Under the pieces are notes generated by a model. The model ran no database searches and was not told the DNA's origin. It was given only the letters and a program-made list of their open reading frames with translations. DNA of 64,000 nucleotides from Thermoanaerobaculia bacterium (lineage in GTDB: Bacteria > Acidobacteriota > Thermoanaerobaculia > Gp7-AA8), in NCBI GenBank assembly GCA_017883205.1, contig JADGNZ010000007.1:62001-126000 (forward strand), in the 5' to 3' direction. The position numbers and the translations under genes are program-made. Numbering within the stretch: position 1 is the stretch's first letter; every line of letters begins with the position of its first letter. Of the stretch, positions 17,423 to 27,129 are shown one piece after another.

Positions 17423-18817
17423 ATGAAGCGCCCTATCGCCATGGCCTTTGCCATCACGCTCATCGCCGCGACTCAGGCTGGCGCCGATCAACTGACCATT
17501 CGCGAATTCCGATCCGTGCCGCTCTCACGCCCCAACCTGACTGTGCCGCGAAGCTCGGCCACCTCGGACGCGATCAGCGGTGTTAGAAAACAAGAGACAT
17601 CGACCTCCGAACCAGACCCGTACCTGCTCTTTCCGGTCGCCGGCGTGATCGATCAGGATCTCTACATCGCTTACTACGTGGACCTCGATTCCGGCCCGGG
17701 AGTGCTCGCCTTCAACTGCAGCAAGCTTTCTTACGACGGCAACACCGGCGACGATCCCTATATCCGCGGTTTTCGCGAAGAGGATATCGGGGTGCCCGTC
17801 TTCGCGGCCATCGGCGGCACGGTCGCCGGCGTTCACAACGGCGAGCCCGACCACAATACCGACATGAACCCGGCCAGGATTGCCAACCACGTGGCCATCC
17901 TGCATGGAACGAATCAGGTTGCCGATTACGTCCACCTGAGAAAAGACACTCTTGTGCAGGTGGGTGACGTCGTAACGGCTGGCACTCAGATCGGCTGGGT
18001 GGGCAGCAGTGGGCAAAGTAGCGGCCCCCACGTTCACTTCGAATCGCAATTGGCCGGCGTCCCGTACGAGGCGATGGCTGGTCCGTGCCGGGCCGGCCGT
18101 TCGAACTTCTCTGTCCAACCGAACGTTTCCATGAACCCATTTGTGGCCGGCGTCGCCTTGAGCAGCAACACATTCGATAATCCCCCGCTTCCGCCGGACG
18201 ATTCGATCATAACGACGGGGACGTTCATCAAGGGAAGTCAGAATGTCTATCTTCGAATCGACATCGCAAACGTCTCCTCCGCGACGGACTACACGCTACA
18301 GTTGACGAGTCCTGCCGGGACAGTCTCATCGGCGACGGGCATCTTCAGTCAATACCAGCAGGAATTCCTCGCCGCGTCTTTCTGGCTGACGATGCAACTC
18401 GACACCACGGGCACCTGGACGCTGAAACTCAGCGTCGGCGGGACGAAGACGGAGATCCCGTTCAGGGTCGTGAATGCATCGACGGAGATCGTCAATCACC
18501 CGCCGAATCCACTCAGCGCTTCGATCGATCCGATCAGCGCAGGCGGCGTTGCGGTCTGCCGGGCGAACAGCGTCCTGCTGGCCGACCCCGACTACGATGT
18601 CGTTGCCTACAGCTACGTCTGGACCGCCAATGGATCAATTGTTCGTACGGTGACCTCCGCAGCAAGGGCGGACGCTCTTCCTCAACAGTATGCGAATGCA
18701 CACAATCAACTGACATGCACGGTTTCAGCTTTCGACGGCCTGGCCCAGACTCCGCCAAGTCAGGCGTTCGCTGAAGTGTCACCGGCTCCAGCCCGTCGCC
18801 ATGCCGCCGGTCATTGA
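17423..18817 (+). CDS. Secreted M23/LytM-type peptidase domain with Ig-like C-terminal domains
   Basis: The 464-aa product begins with a signal peptide (about 21 residues, ending TQAGA). The region from about residue 125 to 210 has the LytM fold: an HNTD segment near 144, a VHLRKDTLVQVGDVVTAGTQ beta-hairpin, then SGPHVHFE with the HxH zinc ligands near 203-205. M23 enzymes cut peptidoglycan cross-links or act as envelope scaffolds. After it come about 220 residues of beta-rich repeats, including an Ig/PKD-like domain. The family's first-ligand H-x3-D is replaced by a looser H-x2-D, so activity is uncertain. It is divergent from the GT4 at 16006. Confidence 0.78.
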   Translation: MKRPIAMAFAITLIAATQAGADQLTIREFRSVPLSRPNLTVPRSSATSDAISGVRKQETSTSEPDPYLLFPVAGVIDQDLYIAYYVDLDSGPGVLAFNCSKLSYDGNTGDDPYIRGFREEDIGVPVFAAIGGTVAGVHNGEPDHNTDMNPARIANHVAILHGTNQVADYVHLRKDTLVQVGDVVTAGTQIGWVGSSGQSSGPHVHFESQLAGVPYEAMAGPCRAGRSNFSVQPNVSMNPFVAGVALSSNTFDNPPLPPDDSIITTGTFIKGSQNVYLRIDIANVSSATDYTLQLTSPAGTVSSATGIFSQYQQEFLAASFWLTMQLDTTGTWTLKLSVGGTKTEIPFRVVNASTEIVNHPPNPLSASIDPISAGGVAVCRANSVLLADPDYDVVAYSYVWTANGSIVRTVTSAARADALPQQYANAHNQLTCTVSAFDGLAQTPPSQAFAEVSPAPARRHAAGH

Positions 18818-18843
18818 CCATTGCTTGCAGCCACAGATTGTAT

Positions 18844-19740
18844 TTAGAACGAATAGCTCGTCCCCAGAATGAGAATTCCGGTCCGGTAGCCGCTCTGCGG
18901 TAATGTCGAATTGACGTCCTCACTCGCGTAGTAGAGGATTACGTGGATCCGCGGAGCGGCGTGCCAGTCGCCCACGAGCTCCGCGATGCCATGCCTCTCA
19001 GTGGCATTGGCAGGCGAGGAGTCGTAGCTCCGCTTCTGTCGACGATAGGCAATGCTGAAGTAGAAAGGATCGATCGGGATGACCTCCACACCGGCAATCA
19101 AGTCCTCGTTGCGATAGCTCTGACTCTGCTCGTGGACGTGCCGGCGGCCGGCCGCGATACCGAGCTCCGGCGTGAACCGATAGCCAAAGCCCGTGTAATG
19201 CACGAAGGCCTCTCCGCCGTTGAAGCTGTCGTCGCGATTGCCCGCGTTCCTGAACCGGTCATTTTCGTGCGAGCCATCGAAGACGATATGCCATTGGGTC
19301 GAGGGTCGAAAACCGTACTCGCCATAAAGCGTCCCGCGATCGGCAGTTCCACCGTTGCGGATCTCCGACGCTGGCCGGTTCTTTGCGACATCCGCGTAGA
19401 TCTTGTAGTCCTGGACGGCGCCCTCATGCGCCAGGCCCAGCCGGCCGCCGTAAGAGTTCCGGAGACTGCTCTTGCCGTATTCCATGAAGCTCAGATGCCA
19501 ATAGACTTCAGCCGGCTGAGCCGAGAAACGTCGCGCGCCGCGATATTCGGCTTGAAGAGCATTAACTGTTTGAGCCGGGGCTGGCGCGGACACGTTGAAG
19601 AAATTTTCGAAGGAGAGGAACTGCAGCCGAACCTCGGAACGGGTTTGTCCAGGCTCACTCTTGCCATGTGGCTGCGCCACCAAAGGCATCGCCACGAGCG
19701 AGCTCCACAGCAGTGCCACAATAAGACGCTTCCTTTTCAA
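18844..19740 (-). CDS. Predicted outer-membrane beta-barrel protein
   Basis: The protein has 298 residues with a signal peptide (MKRKRLIVALLWSSLVAMPL, then VAQ). Behind it run alternating amphipathic strands with Tyr/Phe girdle residues, and the chain ends in ILILGTSYSF; the C-terminal Phe is the usual BAM recognition signal. The barrel could have about twelve to fourteen strands. Its position in the EPS island suggests a role in export or surface anchoring of the polymer, but no Wza-type or AlgE-type signature is visible. It is convergent with the M23 gene, 26 bp apart, and preceded by about 180 bp of non-coding DNA. Confidence 0.65.
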   Translation of the reverse strand: MKRKRLIVALLWSSLVAMPLVAQPHGKSEPGQTRSEVRLQFLSFENFFNVSAPAPAQTVNALQAEYRGARRFSAQPAEVYWHLSFMEYGKSSLRNSYGGRLGLAHEGAVQDYKIYADVAKNRPASEIRNGGTADRGTLYGEYGFRPSTQWHIVFDGSHENDRFRNAGNRDDSFNGGEAFVHYTGFGYRFTPELGIAAGRRHVHEQSQSYRNEDLIAGVEVIPIDPFYFSIAYRRQKRSYDSSPANATERHGIAELVGDWHAAPRIHVILYYASEDVNSTLPQSGYRTGILILGTSYSF

Positions 19741-19919
19741 GACGAGTCCCTCCCATCAGCTCGCTGCTGCATAAGTGGGGCCAGTCTGCCGTCACGGATG
19801 GAGACGGGGCTTTCGTAGTTCGTGGCCGACCAGCGTTCACCGAGGACGTCAGCCCCGAGGCACCGAACGTTGGTTGAGAACCTCAAACGCAGAGCCTTCG
19901 AGGATCGACAGCGAAGTTG

Positions 19920-21140
19920 TCATCCGTCGCCCAGCTTTGTCAAAATGAGGTTGGCGATCGTTGTCCAGGAGAACGGCCCCCGCGCATCCTCTACCGCATG
20001 GGTGCTGAGTCGTCTGGCCAGTTCGGGGTCGTTCAAAAGGCGGATGATCGCATCGCTGAGGGCCGGAGGTTGTTCCTTCGGGACCAGCAGACCGGACCAC
20101 TCGTGTTTGATCACGTCCTGCATCGCCCCGATCGCGCTGGCAACTGTTGGCACGCCGAACGTCTGCGCGAGATGAAGAGCTCCGCTCTGATAGATTTCGC
20201 GATAGGGAAAGACAATGACCGATGCCAGCTCCATCCACGCGGCGACCTCCTCAGACGGAATGTACTCCGGCACCCAGGTAACCGCATCTGCGATACCAAG
20301 GCGCTGCGCCAGTTCTACGTGGGCGGCGACATCGAAGTCATGAAACGGATAGCCGGCCAACACCAGGCTGGCGCCTGTTTCCGCTCGGATGCGCGGGAAT
20401 GCTCCGAGCAGGACATCGATCCCTTTGTAACGCGAAAGAGTGCCGAAGAAGAGCACGACGGGCAACTCGGCGGGGATTTTCAGGCGCGTCCGGAGTGCCG
20501 TAGCATCGAAGCCGGGCCGGCGTAGTTCGCGGAAGATGTCCTCATTCCCATGCACAATCACGCCGGCCTTTGCCGGCGAGACTCCGAACGTCGTGACAAA
20601 CTCCTCCCAATTTCGTTCAAAGTGGACAAAGACGATGTCGAACAGGCGGTAAATGCGCCGGTAAAAGAAACGCCGGGAGCTCGATCGGTCGAACAACCCC
20701 TGCGACTTCCCGCCTCCGGCGAAGGGACGCACGTTGTGACAGATGTCGGCCAGTATGCGCACTCTGCGCTTAAGAAGAAGGAGGGGAAACAAATCACCAG
20801 CAAATCGGATGTCTCCCAGCAGGACCACGTCGGTTCCCGATCGGTGCACCTCCCGGATGACGCGCAGCCACTCTGAGTAATAGCGCCAGGCGCGTGAGAT
20901 CCGACGCAGCTTCCGCCACGCCACAGCCCATGGCGCGTCCGATAGCCGGCCGGCCGGCTTGGGATCCCACAGGTCGATGGTTGCCTGCACTCGGAAGTCA
21001 TGGGGCAATGCCGCCAGCTCGTAGTTCTTTTCGGTGACCAGTGTAATCTCCGCACCCGCCGCGGCGAGTGCACGACAGAGTTGAAAAGCGTAATGGATCA
21101 TGCCCCCCTTCCCGGCCGGCTCGATGAAAGTAATCTTCAT
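19920..21140 (-). CDS. GT4-family glycosyltransferase
   Basis: The start is ATG 21140 (MKITFIEPAGKGGMIHYAFQ), which overlaps the upstream gene's stop as ATGA; a frame extension to 21224 is rejected because it runs inside that gene. The product is 406 aa with a GT-B fold. The donor domain shows VVLFFGTLSRYKGIDVLLGAF and YREIYQSGALHLAQTFGVP, the region standing for the second half of E-x7-E. The first acidic residue of the motif is replaced by the YREIYQSG type seen in several EPS GT4 enzymes. It is the last gene of the minus-strand EPS run. Confidence 0.85.
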   Translation of the reverse strand: MKITFIEPAGKGGMIHYAFQLCRALAAAGAEITLVTEKNYELAALPHDFRVQATIDLWDPKPAGRLSDAPWAVAWRKLRRISRAWRYYSEWLRVIREVHRSGTDVVLLGDIRFAGDLFPLLLLKRRVRILADICHNVRPFAGGGKSQGLFDRSSSRRFFYRRIYRLFDIVFVHFERNWEEFVTTFGVSPAKAGVIVHGNEDIFRELRRPGFDATALRTRLKIPAELPVVLFFGTLSRYKGIDVLLGAFPRIRAETGASLVLAGYPFHDFDVAAHVELAQRLGIADAVTWVPEYIPSEEVAAWMELASVIVFPYREIYQSGALHLAQTFGVPTVASAIGAMQDVIKHEWSGLLVPKEQPPALSDAIIRLLNDPELARRLSTHAVEDARGPFSWTTIANLILTKLGDG

Positions 21141-22327
21141 GAATGGCTCTCTCTCCTGAACGTGGCCTCGTCGTAGATCGCTGTCAGTCGATCCAGCCAT
21201 GCCTGCGTGGAAAAGCGCCGGCACGCGATCGAGTGCGCCATGGCCCCAAGATGTGACCTCTCACTTGTCCGCAGCATTTCTTCGATCGCAAGTGCCAGCC
21301 TTGATCGATCGCCTGCCGGTACGAGCTCGCCGGTTACGCCGGGCGTTACGATTTCCGGAATCCCGCCAGCGTCCGAGGCTACGACGGGAAGAGATGCAGC
21401 CATAGCCTCCAGAAGAACCGTGGGGAAGGCGTCGTCCAGACTGGGAAGCACGAAGAGGTCGCAACCAGGAAGAATCGAGGCGATGTCATTGCGATGGCCG
21501 AGCCAGAGCACGTGTTGCTCGACGCCCAGATCATGCGCCATTCGCGTCCACGCGTCCCGTTTCGGACCGTCCCCCACAATCAGAAAGAAGGCGTTCGGCA
21601 TGCGGGCGATCACGTTCCGCACAGCCGCGAGTAAGACGTCAATCCCTTTCCCGTCACGCAGCACCGAAACAGTGACAGCGAGCACCGCCGCGCTCGGCAG
21701 GTTGAGCTCGTGGGCAAGTTTCTGCCGTAAAGCAGCCCGGTCGCCGGCGAAGCGCTCGATCTCGATTCCGTTATGCACCGTGATGAGCTTGGAGGGATCG
21801 ATGCCGCCACCTGCGAGATAACGATTCCGGAGGTCGTCGGAGACGGCAATCACACGAGACGACCAGTGGTTGAGGACCATTCGCATGATTCGATCGAGAA
21901 TTCGAGCCCTCGTCCCACGGGCAGGCGGCGCGACATGCAGGGAAGCGACGATCGGCACTCCGGTCAGGCGCGAAACAGCGCCGCCCCAGATTGCTGCGTA
22001 AGTCAGGTGTGCGTGGATCACGTCGATCTTCTCCGCGCGCACAAAACGAGCGAGCCGGAGAAACGCGCGGAGATCGCGAAGACTTCGCGCGCCGAGATTG
22101 AAGGTCGCCACGCCGTCGCGCTGCAGTTCCTTCTTCAGCGCGTTTCCTGAAATGGTGGCCAGACAGCATAGTTGAGGCTCGAATCGTCCGCGGTCGAGTC
22201 GCCGCATGAACGAAGCGACGAGGTTTTCGGCTCCCCCAACCGTGAGCGAGTCAATCAGCCAGAGAAGGCGCATTGGCCGCTCGCTGCTGACTGTGCCGCA
22301 ATCAGTTCGAGCTCTGGTCATAGGCAC
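21137..22327 (-). CDS. GT4-family glycosyltransferase
   Basis: Up to 396 residues; the conserved part begins RLLWLIDSLTVGGAENLV, so ATG 22273 (378 aa) is an alternative start. The glycine-rich acceptor loop TVGGAE, VTVSVLRDGKGIDVLLAAV and the donor motif DDAFPTVLLEAMAASLPVVA place it in GT4, near the subfamily with PelF- and WbnK-like enzymes. It starts 19 bp after the stop of the fused GT4-kinase gene and is coupled by ATGA to the next GT4. Three consecutive GT4 genes of this kind suggest sequential additions to one repeat unit. Confidence 0.87.
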   Translation of the reverse strand: MPMTRARTDCGTVSSERPMRLLWLIDSLTVGGAENLVASFMRRLDRGRFEPQLCCLATISGNALKKELQRDGVATFNLGARSLRDLRAFLRLARFVRAEKIDVIHAHLTYAAIWGGAVSRLTGVPIVASLHVAPPARGTRARILDRIMRMVLNHWSSRVIAVSDDLRNRYLAGGGIDPSKLITVHNGIEIERFAGDRAALRQKLAHELNLPSAAVLAVTVSVLRDGKGIDVLLAAVRNVIARMPNAFFLIVGDGPKRDAWTRMAHDLGVEQHVLWLGHRNDIASILPGCDLFVLPSLDDAFPTVLLEAMAASLPVVASDAGGIPEIVTPGVTGELVPAGDRSRLALAIEEMLRTSERSHLGAMAHSIACRRFSTQAWLDRLTAIYDEATFRRESHS

Positions 22328-22345
22328 GATTCTGCGCGGGCGTAG

Positions 22346-24622
22346 TCATCCAATGTTCCGCGTAATGATGTTGCGTAGGGTGATTCGCCTCCAGTGGTCA
22401 CGGAGCCAGCCTCCTGAAAGCCGGTCGCTACGAGCCAGAAAGTGAAGAGCGTTCGTTAGCGTGAATAGCCGAAGCGAGTCGCGATCAACCGATTCGCCGC
22501 CCGATGCGTAGCTCTCGATGAAGATGTTCGACACCTTCTCGAAGTGGCGAGACAGCAGCGGATAAGCCAAGTAGAGCTCGAGATGGACGAGAAACTGCGC
22601 GACGTCCTCCATCGGTAGGCCTTCGCGGAAGCCTTCGAAATCGATTACATCGACTCCGCTATCTCCGACGAATATGTTGCCGGGCAAGTAGTCGCCATGA
22701 TGGCCGACCGCGAAGACCCTCTTGTTTGCCTGAACGGCCTCGTGGGAGCGGAGCACGTGACGAATTTCGCTACGGCGACGCCGCACCGCGGCGTCTCCCG
22801 CCGCAACCAGATCAAGATCACGGAGGGCCAGAAGGATGACCGCGGTCAGGATATGACGCCCATCCTCTTCAGATCTGGTCTTGTCGTGCATGAGTCGAAG
22901 CCAGGTGGCGGCCTTGCGGACAGGCGTGGAAAGACCGCTCAAGCCGCGGAAACGGAACTTGCGGATGACCGCCTCGAGTGAACGGCCGCGGGCTCTTTCC
23001 ATCACAATCGTCGCACAGCCGGGATCGAAGGCCAGAACCCGCGGCACAGAATAAAGCTCGCCCAAGGGATCGCCAGCGCCTTCGTTCATCAATTTGCGAA
23101 GCATCGACAATATCTCGAACTCGCTGCGCGCCCGTTCAGCGGCCGGGCGCGACTCCTCAGAATGAGAGCGCTGCTGTTTCACGATGATCTCGCGCTTCGT
23201 GATGCCATCGGCCATGAGCAACTCGGCCACGTTAGAATCGCTCCTCTCATGAAATTGGCGGAGCCCGATCGCGGCTCTGTGAAGGGGAGGCCAATCGATG
23301 TTCCAAATGATTGGCGCAGCAGCTCGTGCCGTTGCCGCTCTGCTCGCCCGGCGATCGAACAAATCGATCAACGCGGCGGCGGTCTTCTGAATGTCGAATT
23401 CGGCGCGGATTGTTTCCTGCCCGGCGCGGCCCATCGTTTCTCGTAGTTGCGGATCGTCTGCAAGCCGCTGAACGGACTCCGCAATTCGCACCGAATGGGC
23501 CGCGTCGACAAGCAGTCCTGTGATGCCGTCGCGAACCAGTTCCGAGATTCCGGAGATGGCAGCGGCGACGACCGGCTTGCCGGCCGCCATGGCCTCCATG
23601 ATCGAGACCGGCATGCAGTCCATCTGGCCGTCCATAGCGATGATACTCGGCAGCACGAAAATATCGGTGGATCCCATGAGACGCGCCACCTCGTGTTGCG
23701 GTTGGGCGTCGAGGATCCGCACTGAATCCGTCAAGTTCAGTTTCTCGATCAATTCTTGTGTTGCGGCGCGCAAGAGACCGTCGCCGACGATCGTGAGCTG
23801 GACCGATAGGCCGGCCTGCTTCATGAGCGCAACAGCCTCGATCAGAAACGCAAACCCGCGGCTGGGTGTCAGAGCGCCGACGGAGAGAAGCTGCAGTGGC
23901 CGAGGCGGGCGCGGTTGCTCGGCGGTAGCCTTCTCAAATTCGGCGGGGTTCAGACCGACGTGCGCTACCTCGATCTTGTATCGCGAAAGGCGCGGATAGA
24001 GTCCGCTGATGAAGGCTTTGTTGAAGAGTGAGACCGCTCGGACGAAGGTTGCCGCAGCAATCTTCTCCCGCAGGAGCCACCGCTTCACGAAGACATCCGG
24101 CCCATGCACCGTGAAACTAAAGGTGATCTCGCTAAGCTCCGAGACGATATAGGCCATCGTCGCCGGGTGCCTGGCGAAATGGGCGTGCACATGTTTGATC
24201 CCCATCCTCGGAAGCCGGCGGGCGAGATAGACCGACTTGGGGAAGAGCGCGAGCGTGCGCAGGAAAATCGAGGGGTCGAGCACTGTTCCTGCCATCAGCC
24301 TCACGAGAAGACGCAGGTAATGGATAGGCTGGCGGAAGAGCGTGGCCAGATTCGTCCACGCCACTCGGACAGAAAAAAAGGGGACGTAGAACGCCTGTCG
24401 CAGCCAGGGCCGCGCCTCTTCGTGAACTACCGTTTCCCGCGTGCGAACAAGCGGGACCAGGATGACCGGCTGCCCCTGACGCTCCATCTCATTGATTTCG
24501 CGGAGAACATGAGTCTGGTCAATACGCGGGAACTTGCCAACGAAAATGCCGATGGCATTCCGCGTCGGCGGCATTTGGGGATATCGCTCGCTTCCAAGGC
24601 CTTCCGCGGCCTGGTTGGTCAT
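22346..24622 (-). CDS. Bifunctional GT4 glycosyltransferase fused to an aminoglycoside-phosphotransferase-like kinase
   Basis: The protein has 758 residues. Residues 1 to about 425 are a GT4 enzyme paralogous to the one at 16006 (THVLREINEMERQGQ, PLQLLSVGALTPSRGFAFLI, MDCMPVSIMEAMAAGKPVV). Residues about 470-758 form an APH/choline-kinase-like fold: an ATP-lobe Lys in KREIIVKQQ, the catalytic loop HHGDYLPGN near 640-650 and the metal-binding VIDFEGF near 660. Such kinases phosphorylate small hydroxylated substrates, sugars among them. The fusion implies that sugar transfer and sugar phosphorylation are coupled, for example to make a phosphorylated repeat unit; that is inference. ATGA overlap with the upstream Wzz-Wzy gene. 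Confidence 0.85.
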   Translation of the reverse strand: MTNQAAEGLGSERYPQMPPTRNAIGIFVGKFPRIDQTHVLREINEMERQGQPVILVPLVRTRETVVHEEARPWLRQAFYVPFFSVRVAWTNLATLFRQPIHYLRLLVRLMAGTVLDPSIFLRTLALFPKSVYLARRLPRMGIKHVHAHFARHPATMAYIVSELSEITFSFTVHGPDVFVKRWLLREKIAAATFVRAVSLFNKAFISGLYPRLSRYKIEVAHVGLNPAEFEKATAEQPRPPRPLQLLSVGALTPSRGFAFLIEAVALMKQAGLSVQLTIVGDGLLRAATQELIEKLNLTDSVRILDAQPQHEVARLMGSTDIFVLPSIIAMDGQMDCMPVSIMEAMAAGKPVVAAAISGISELVRDGITGLLVDAAHSVRIAESVQRLADDPQLRETMGRAGQETIRAEFDIQKTAAALIDLFDRRASRAATARAAAPIIWNIDWPPLHRAAIGLRQFHERSDSNVAELLMADGITKREIIVKQQRSHSEESRPAAERARSEFEILSMLRKLMNEGAGDPLGELYSVPRVLAFDPGCATIVMERARGRSLEAVIRKFRFRGLSGLSTPVRKAATWLRLMHDKTRSEEDGRHILTAVILLALRDLDLVAAGDAAVRRRRSEIRHVLRSHEAVQANKRVFAVGHHGDYLPGNIFVGDSGVDVIDFEGFREGLPMEDVAQFLVHLELYLAYPLLSRHFEKVSNIFIESYASGGESVDRDSLRLFTLTNALHFLARSDRLSGGWLRDHWRRITLRNIITRNIG

Positions 24623-27033
24623 CCTTGAGCCTCGCCGGTCAGGAACCGCGAGCCGGCACTCTGGGCGGCCAGTCGAGTGACCGCCGCTACAAACGCCAGG
24701 ACCAGCCAGAAATCCCGTTGGTACGAGCCGTGGAGAAAAAGGGCCGTGACCAGATAGGCAATGAGAGCAATCGCCAGTGCGGTGGTCATCGCTGCGCGTT
24801 GTGGATCGAGATCTCTCAGCATGCGGTGCGCCCGGTGCAAGGCGCGAAATGCCGTTCCTGCGGCCGCGAGAAAGAGTGACAGTCCGATCAATCCGGTCTC
24901 AGCAGCGATCTGCAAATAGAGCATGTGCGGGTAAGCCGTGTCTCCTGGATCGTAGTAAAGGCGGGCCGGCGACCCGACGATGCCGGCGTATCGATGAAAG
25001 AGTGTGCTGAAGTTGCCTGCGCCTACGCCAAGGAGCGGATGATCGTCGAACATGCGCCACGCGGAAGCCAGGAAAAGCCTCCGTTCGTCAATCGAAGCGT
25101 CTTCCCGTACGACCCGCTCCTGCCCAGGCAGAAGGGCCTGCGCCGTCGAGAATCGCCTCATTACCGCAGAAGGAAGAAGGCTCAGCGCGCTCACCATGAC
25201 CAGCGCAATTAAAACCACGCGGACCATTCGCACGCGTGTCAGGAACAACGGAGCAACGATCACCGCCGCCAGCGCGACCATCGCTCCGCGCGAGTACGTG
25301 AGGAGCACGCCGGCGGCGATGATCACGGCCGCCGCCATGTAGATGGCTCGCAGGACGGGCCGCTTCTCGGTGTATCCGGCAAACGCCGCGAGCGGAAGGG
25401 CCAGGAGCAGAAGTTGAGCGTAGAAGTTGGGATCGTCCAATGGTCCGGAAGCCCGCAGTTCCGAGACATCTCCGTAGACGTTGCCAGCCTTCAAGGATGC
25501 CAACCCGCCAAACTCGTATTTCGTGCCGCTGATTACCTGGCCGATGGTGAGGGTTGCCAGCATGGCGGCAGTGATCGTGAGGGCCACGAGAGCGCCACGG
25601 AGCAGCCGCCAGGTCACTACCAGACTACCAACCACGATGAAAATGACGAGACCCTTCAGACTCTCGACAAAGCGCTCCCCGGATACCGCTGCATCCGCAG
25701 CCCATATGCTGCTTGCGAAGAGGAAGAAACAATAGGCCGCCAGCAGCAGTGTCAACGGTTGCAGAATCACCTCGGATGGCTTTACCTCACGCCGCAGCCA
25801 CCAGACGGCGGCCGCGAGGAGGACGAGAAGTGGCTGCAATAGCGACGTTGTAGAGAAGCGGCGCATTAGGAGGTCAGAGAGGTTTGCGTAGATGATGATG
25901 ACGAGCAACGGCGTTGCGATGGATAGGAATTTGTATGCCCGTGAGCGCGAGGGCGTGCCACCGCTTCCACCGCGCGGAGGCCCATCAGCACGTTGCTTTC
26001 GTTTGAGATTCTCCAGACCGGCAGCAATGCCGGCTCCCAGGATCAAACCGACGATTGCGCCCACTACAATCGCGAGCGCCAGACGCGGCGAGGTTGCGGC
26101 TGTTGGCAGGGAGGCGGCGGACATCGTCTTGACGCTGTAAAGCCCGTACATCACACGCGCCTGTTCGGCCAGGATGGCCGGCACGCGATTGGCGATCGCG
26201 GCGGCCACCGCCGGATCGGGGCCATCGACATCGACCCGCAGGAGACTCGTGTTCGGAAGCACCGCCGCGTTGATCGCATAGTGACTTGCCCCGGCATTCG
26301 AGCTATATGCTTCTCGTTCGATGGCGGGAAGAGATGCAAGGGCGGCTATGGTGGATACAATTGTCCGCTGCTCGAGCACCTCGACACCGCGATAAACCTC
26401 ATCGGGCGACACGTTGTCGGCTGCTGCGACCACGGCAGCCACCGAACTTGCCCGGTATACCTTTGGCTGGAGTGCGGCGAGTGTCACCGCGATTCCAACA
26501 GCGACAGCCACTGTGATGGCGACGATCCGCCAGCGCTTGAACAGAATTCGTCCCAGTTCGTCAGCCGTAATCAGGATGACTCGAGGCGGCGCCGTGCCCT
26601 GCGGCCGATGAGGATCAGCGACTGGCGTTGTCGCCGTCTCGGTCTCGGAAGAAGCTGTTGCCGCACTCCCATCGAGCCCTCCTGATCCGCCCCAGCCGCC
26701 TTTCTCTGTGTTGCTCAAACCGCTCCCCGGAGGCGGAGGAATGGCCTGCACTGATGTTGGATCTTTGTCTGCCGCCAGTGCCCTCTTGCCGAGCGTCTGG
26801 TGCAACATGTCGATGAGCGGGTACGATCCCGTCTTGTCATCGAACTGAAATTGCCTGGCGAGTTTCTTGTCCCACGGTGTTGCATGGATCTGCATCGCGA
26901 ACTTGTGAGCTTTGCGCTGGAGGTCGAAATGCTGGATGTATTGAGGGTCTTTGGCAAAATCATCGAGCTGAGATGCTAATGCCTCGCGGCGCTGCATCTC
27001 TTCCTCAGTATCTTTACGATTGTCCTGCGCCAT
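24619..27033 (-). CDS. Wzz chain-length-determinant domain fused to an O-antigen-polymerase (Wzy) domain
   Basis: The start chosen is ATG 27033 (804 aa); 27102 would add 23 residues. Residues about 1-155 are a charged cytoplasmic stretch with a Pro/Gly-rich linker. Residues 160 to about 350 look like Wzz: helix, periplasmic part beginning QPKVYRASSVAAVV, second helix. The remaining roughly 450 residues have ten or more helices and a periplasmic loop with the Wzy_C motif DDHPLLGVGAGNF and YLQIAAETGLIGLSLFL. Wzz sets polymer length and Wzy polymerises, so one chain joins both functions. The gene follows the initiating transferase by about 100 bp and is coupled to the GT4-kinase gene. Confidence 0.83.
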   Translation of the reverse strand: MAQDNRKDTEEEMQRREALASQLDDFAKDPQYIQHFDLQRKAHKFAMQIHATPWDKKLARQFQFDDKTGSYPLIDMLHQTLGKRALAADKDPTSVQAIPPPPGSGLSNTEKGGWGGSGGLDGSAATASSETETATTPVADPHRPQGTAPPRVILITADELGRILFKRWRIVAITVAVAVGIAVTLAALQPKVYRASSVAAVVAAADNVSPDEVYRGVEVLEQRTIVSTIAALASLPAIEREAYSSNAGASHYAINAAVLPNTSLLRVDVDGPDPAVAAAIANRVPAILAEQARVMYGLYSVKTMSAASLPTAATSPRLALAIVVGAIVGLILGAGIAAGLENLKRKQRADGPPRGGSGGTPSRSRAYKFLSIATPLLVIIIYANLSDLLMRRFSTTSLLQPLLVLLAAAVWWLRREVKPSEVILQPLTLLLAAYCFFLFASSIWAADAAVSGERFVESLKGLVIFIVVGSLVVTWRLLRGALVALTITAAMLATLTIGQVISGTKYEFGGLASLKAGNVYGDVSELRASGPLDDPNFYAQLLLLALPLAAFAGYTEKRPVLRAIYMAAAVIIAAGVLLTYSRGAMVALAAVIVAPLFLTRVRMVRVVLIALVMVSALSLLPSAVMRRFSTAQALLPGQERVVREDASIDERRLFLASAWRMFDDHPLLGVGAGNFSTLFHRYAGIVGSPARLYYDPGDTAYPHMLYLQIAAETGLIGLSLFLAAAGTAFRALHRAHRMLRDLDPQRAAMTTALAIALIAYLVTALFLHGSYQRDFWLVLAFVAAVTRLAAQSAGSRFLTGEAQG

Positions 27034-27129
27034 GATCTTGGGCAGCTCGCGCCCAGTCGCTACGACGGAGTGCGGCGAATGCCGCCGCGAGTCCAACAGC
27101 AAGAGCCACGTCGCCTTTTTCCGTATTGC

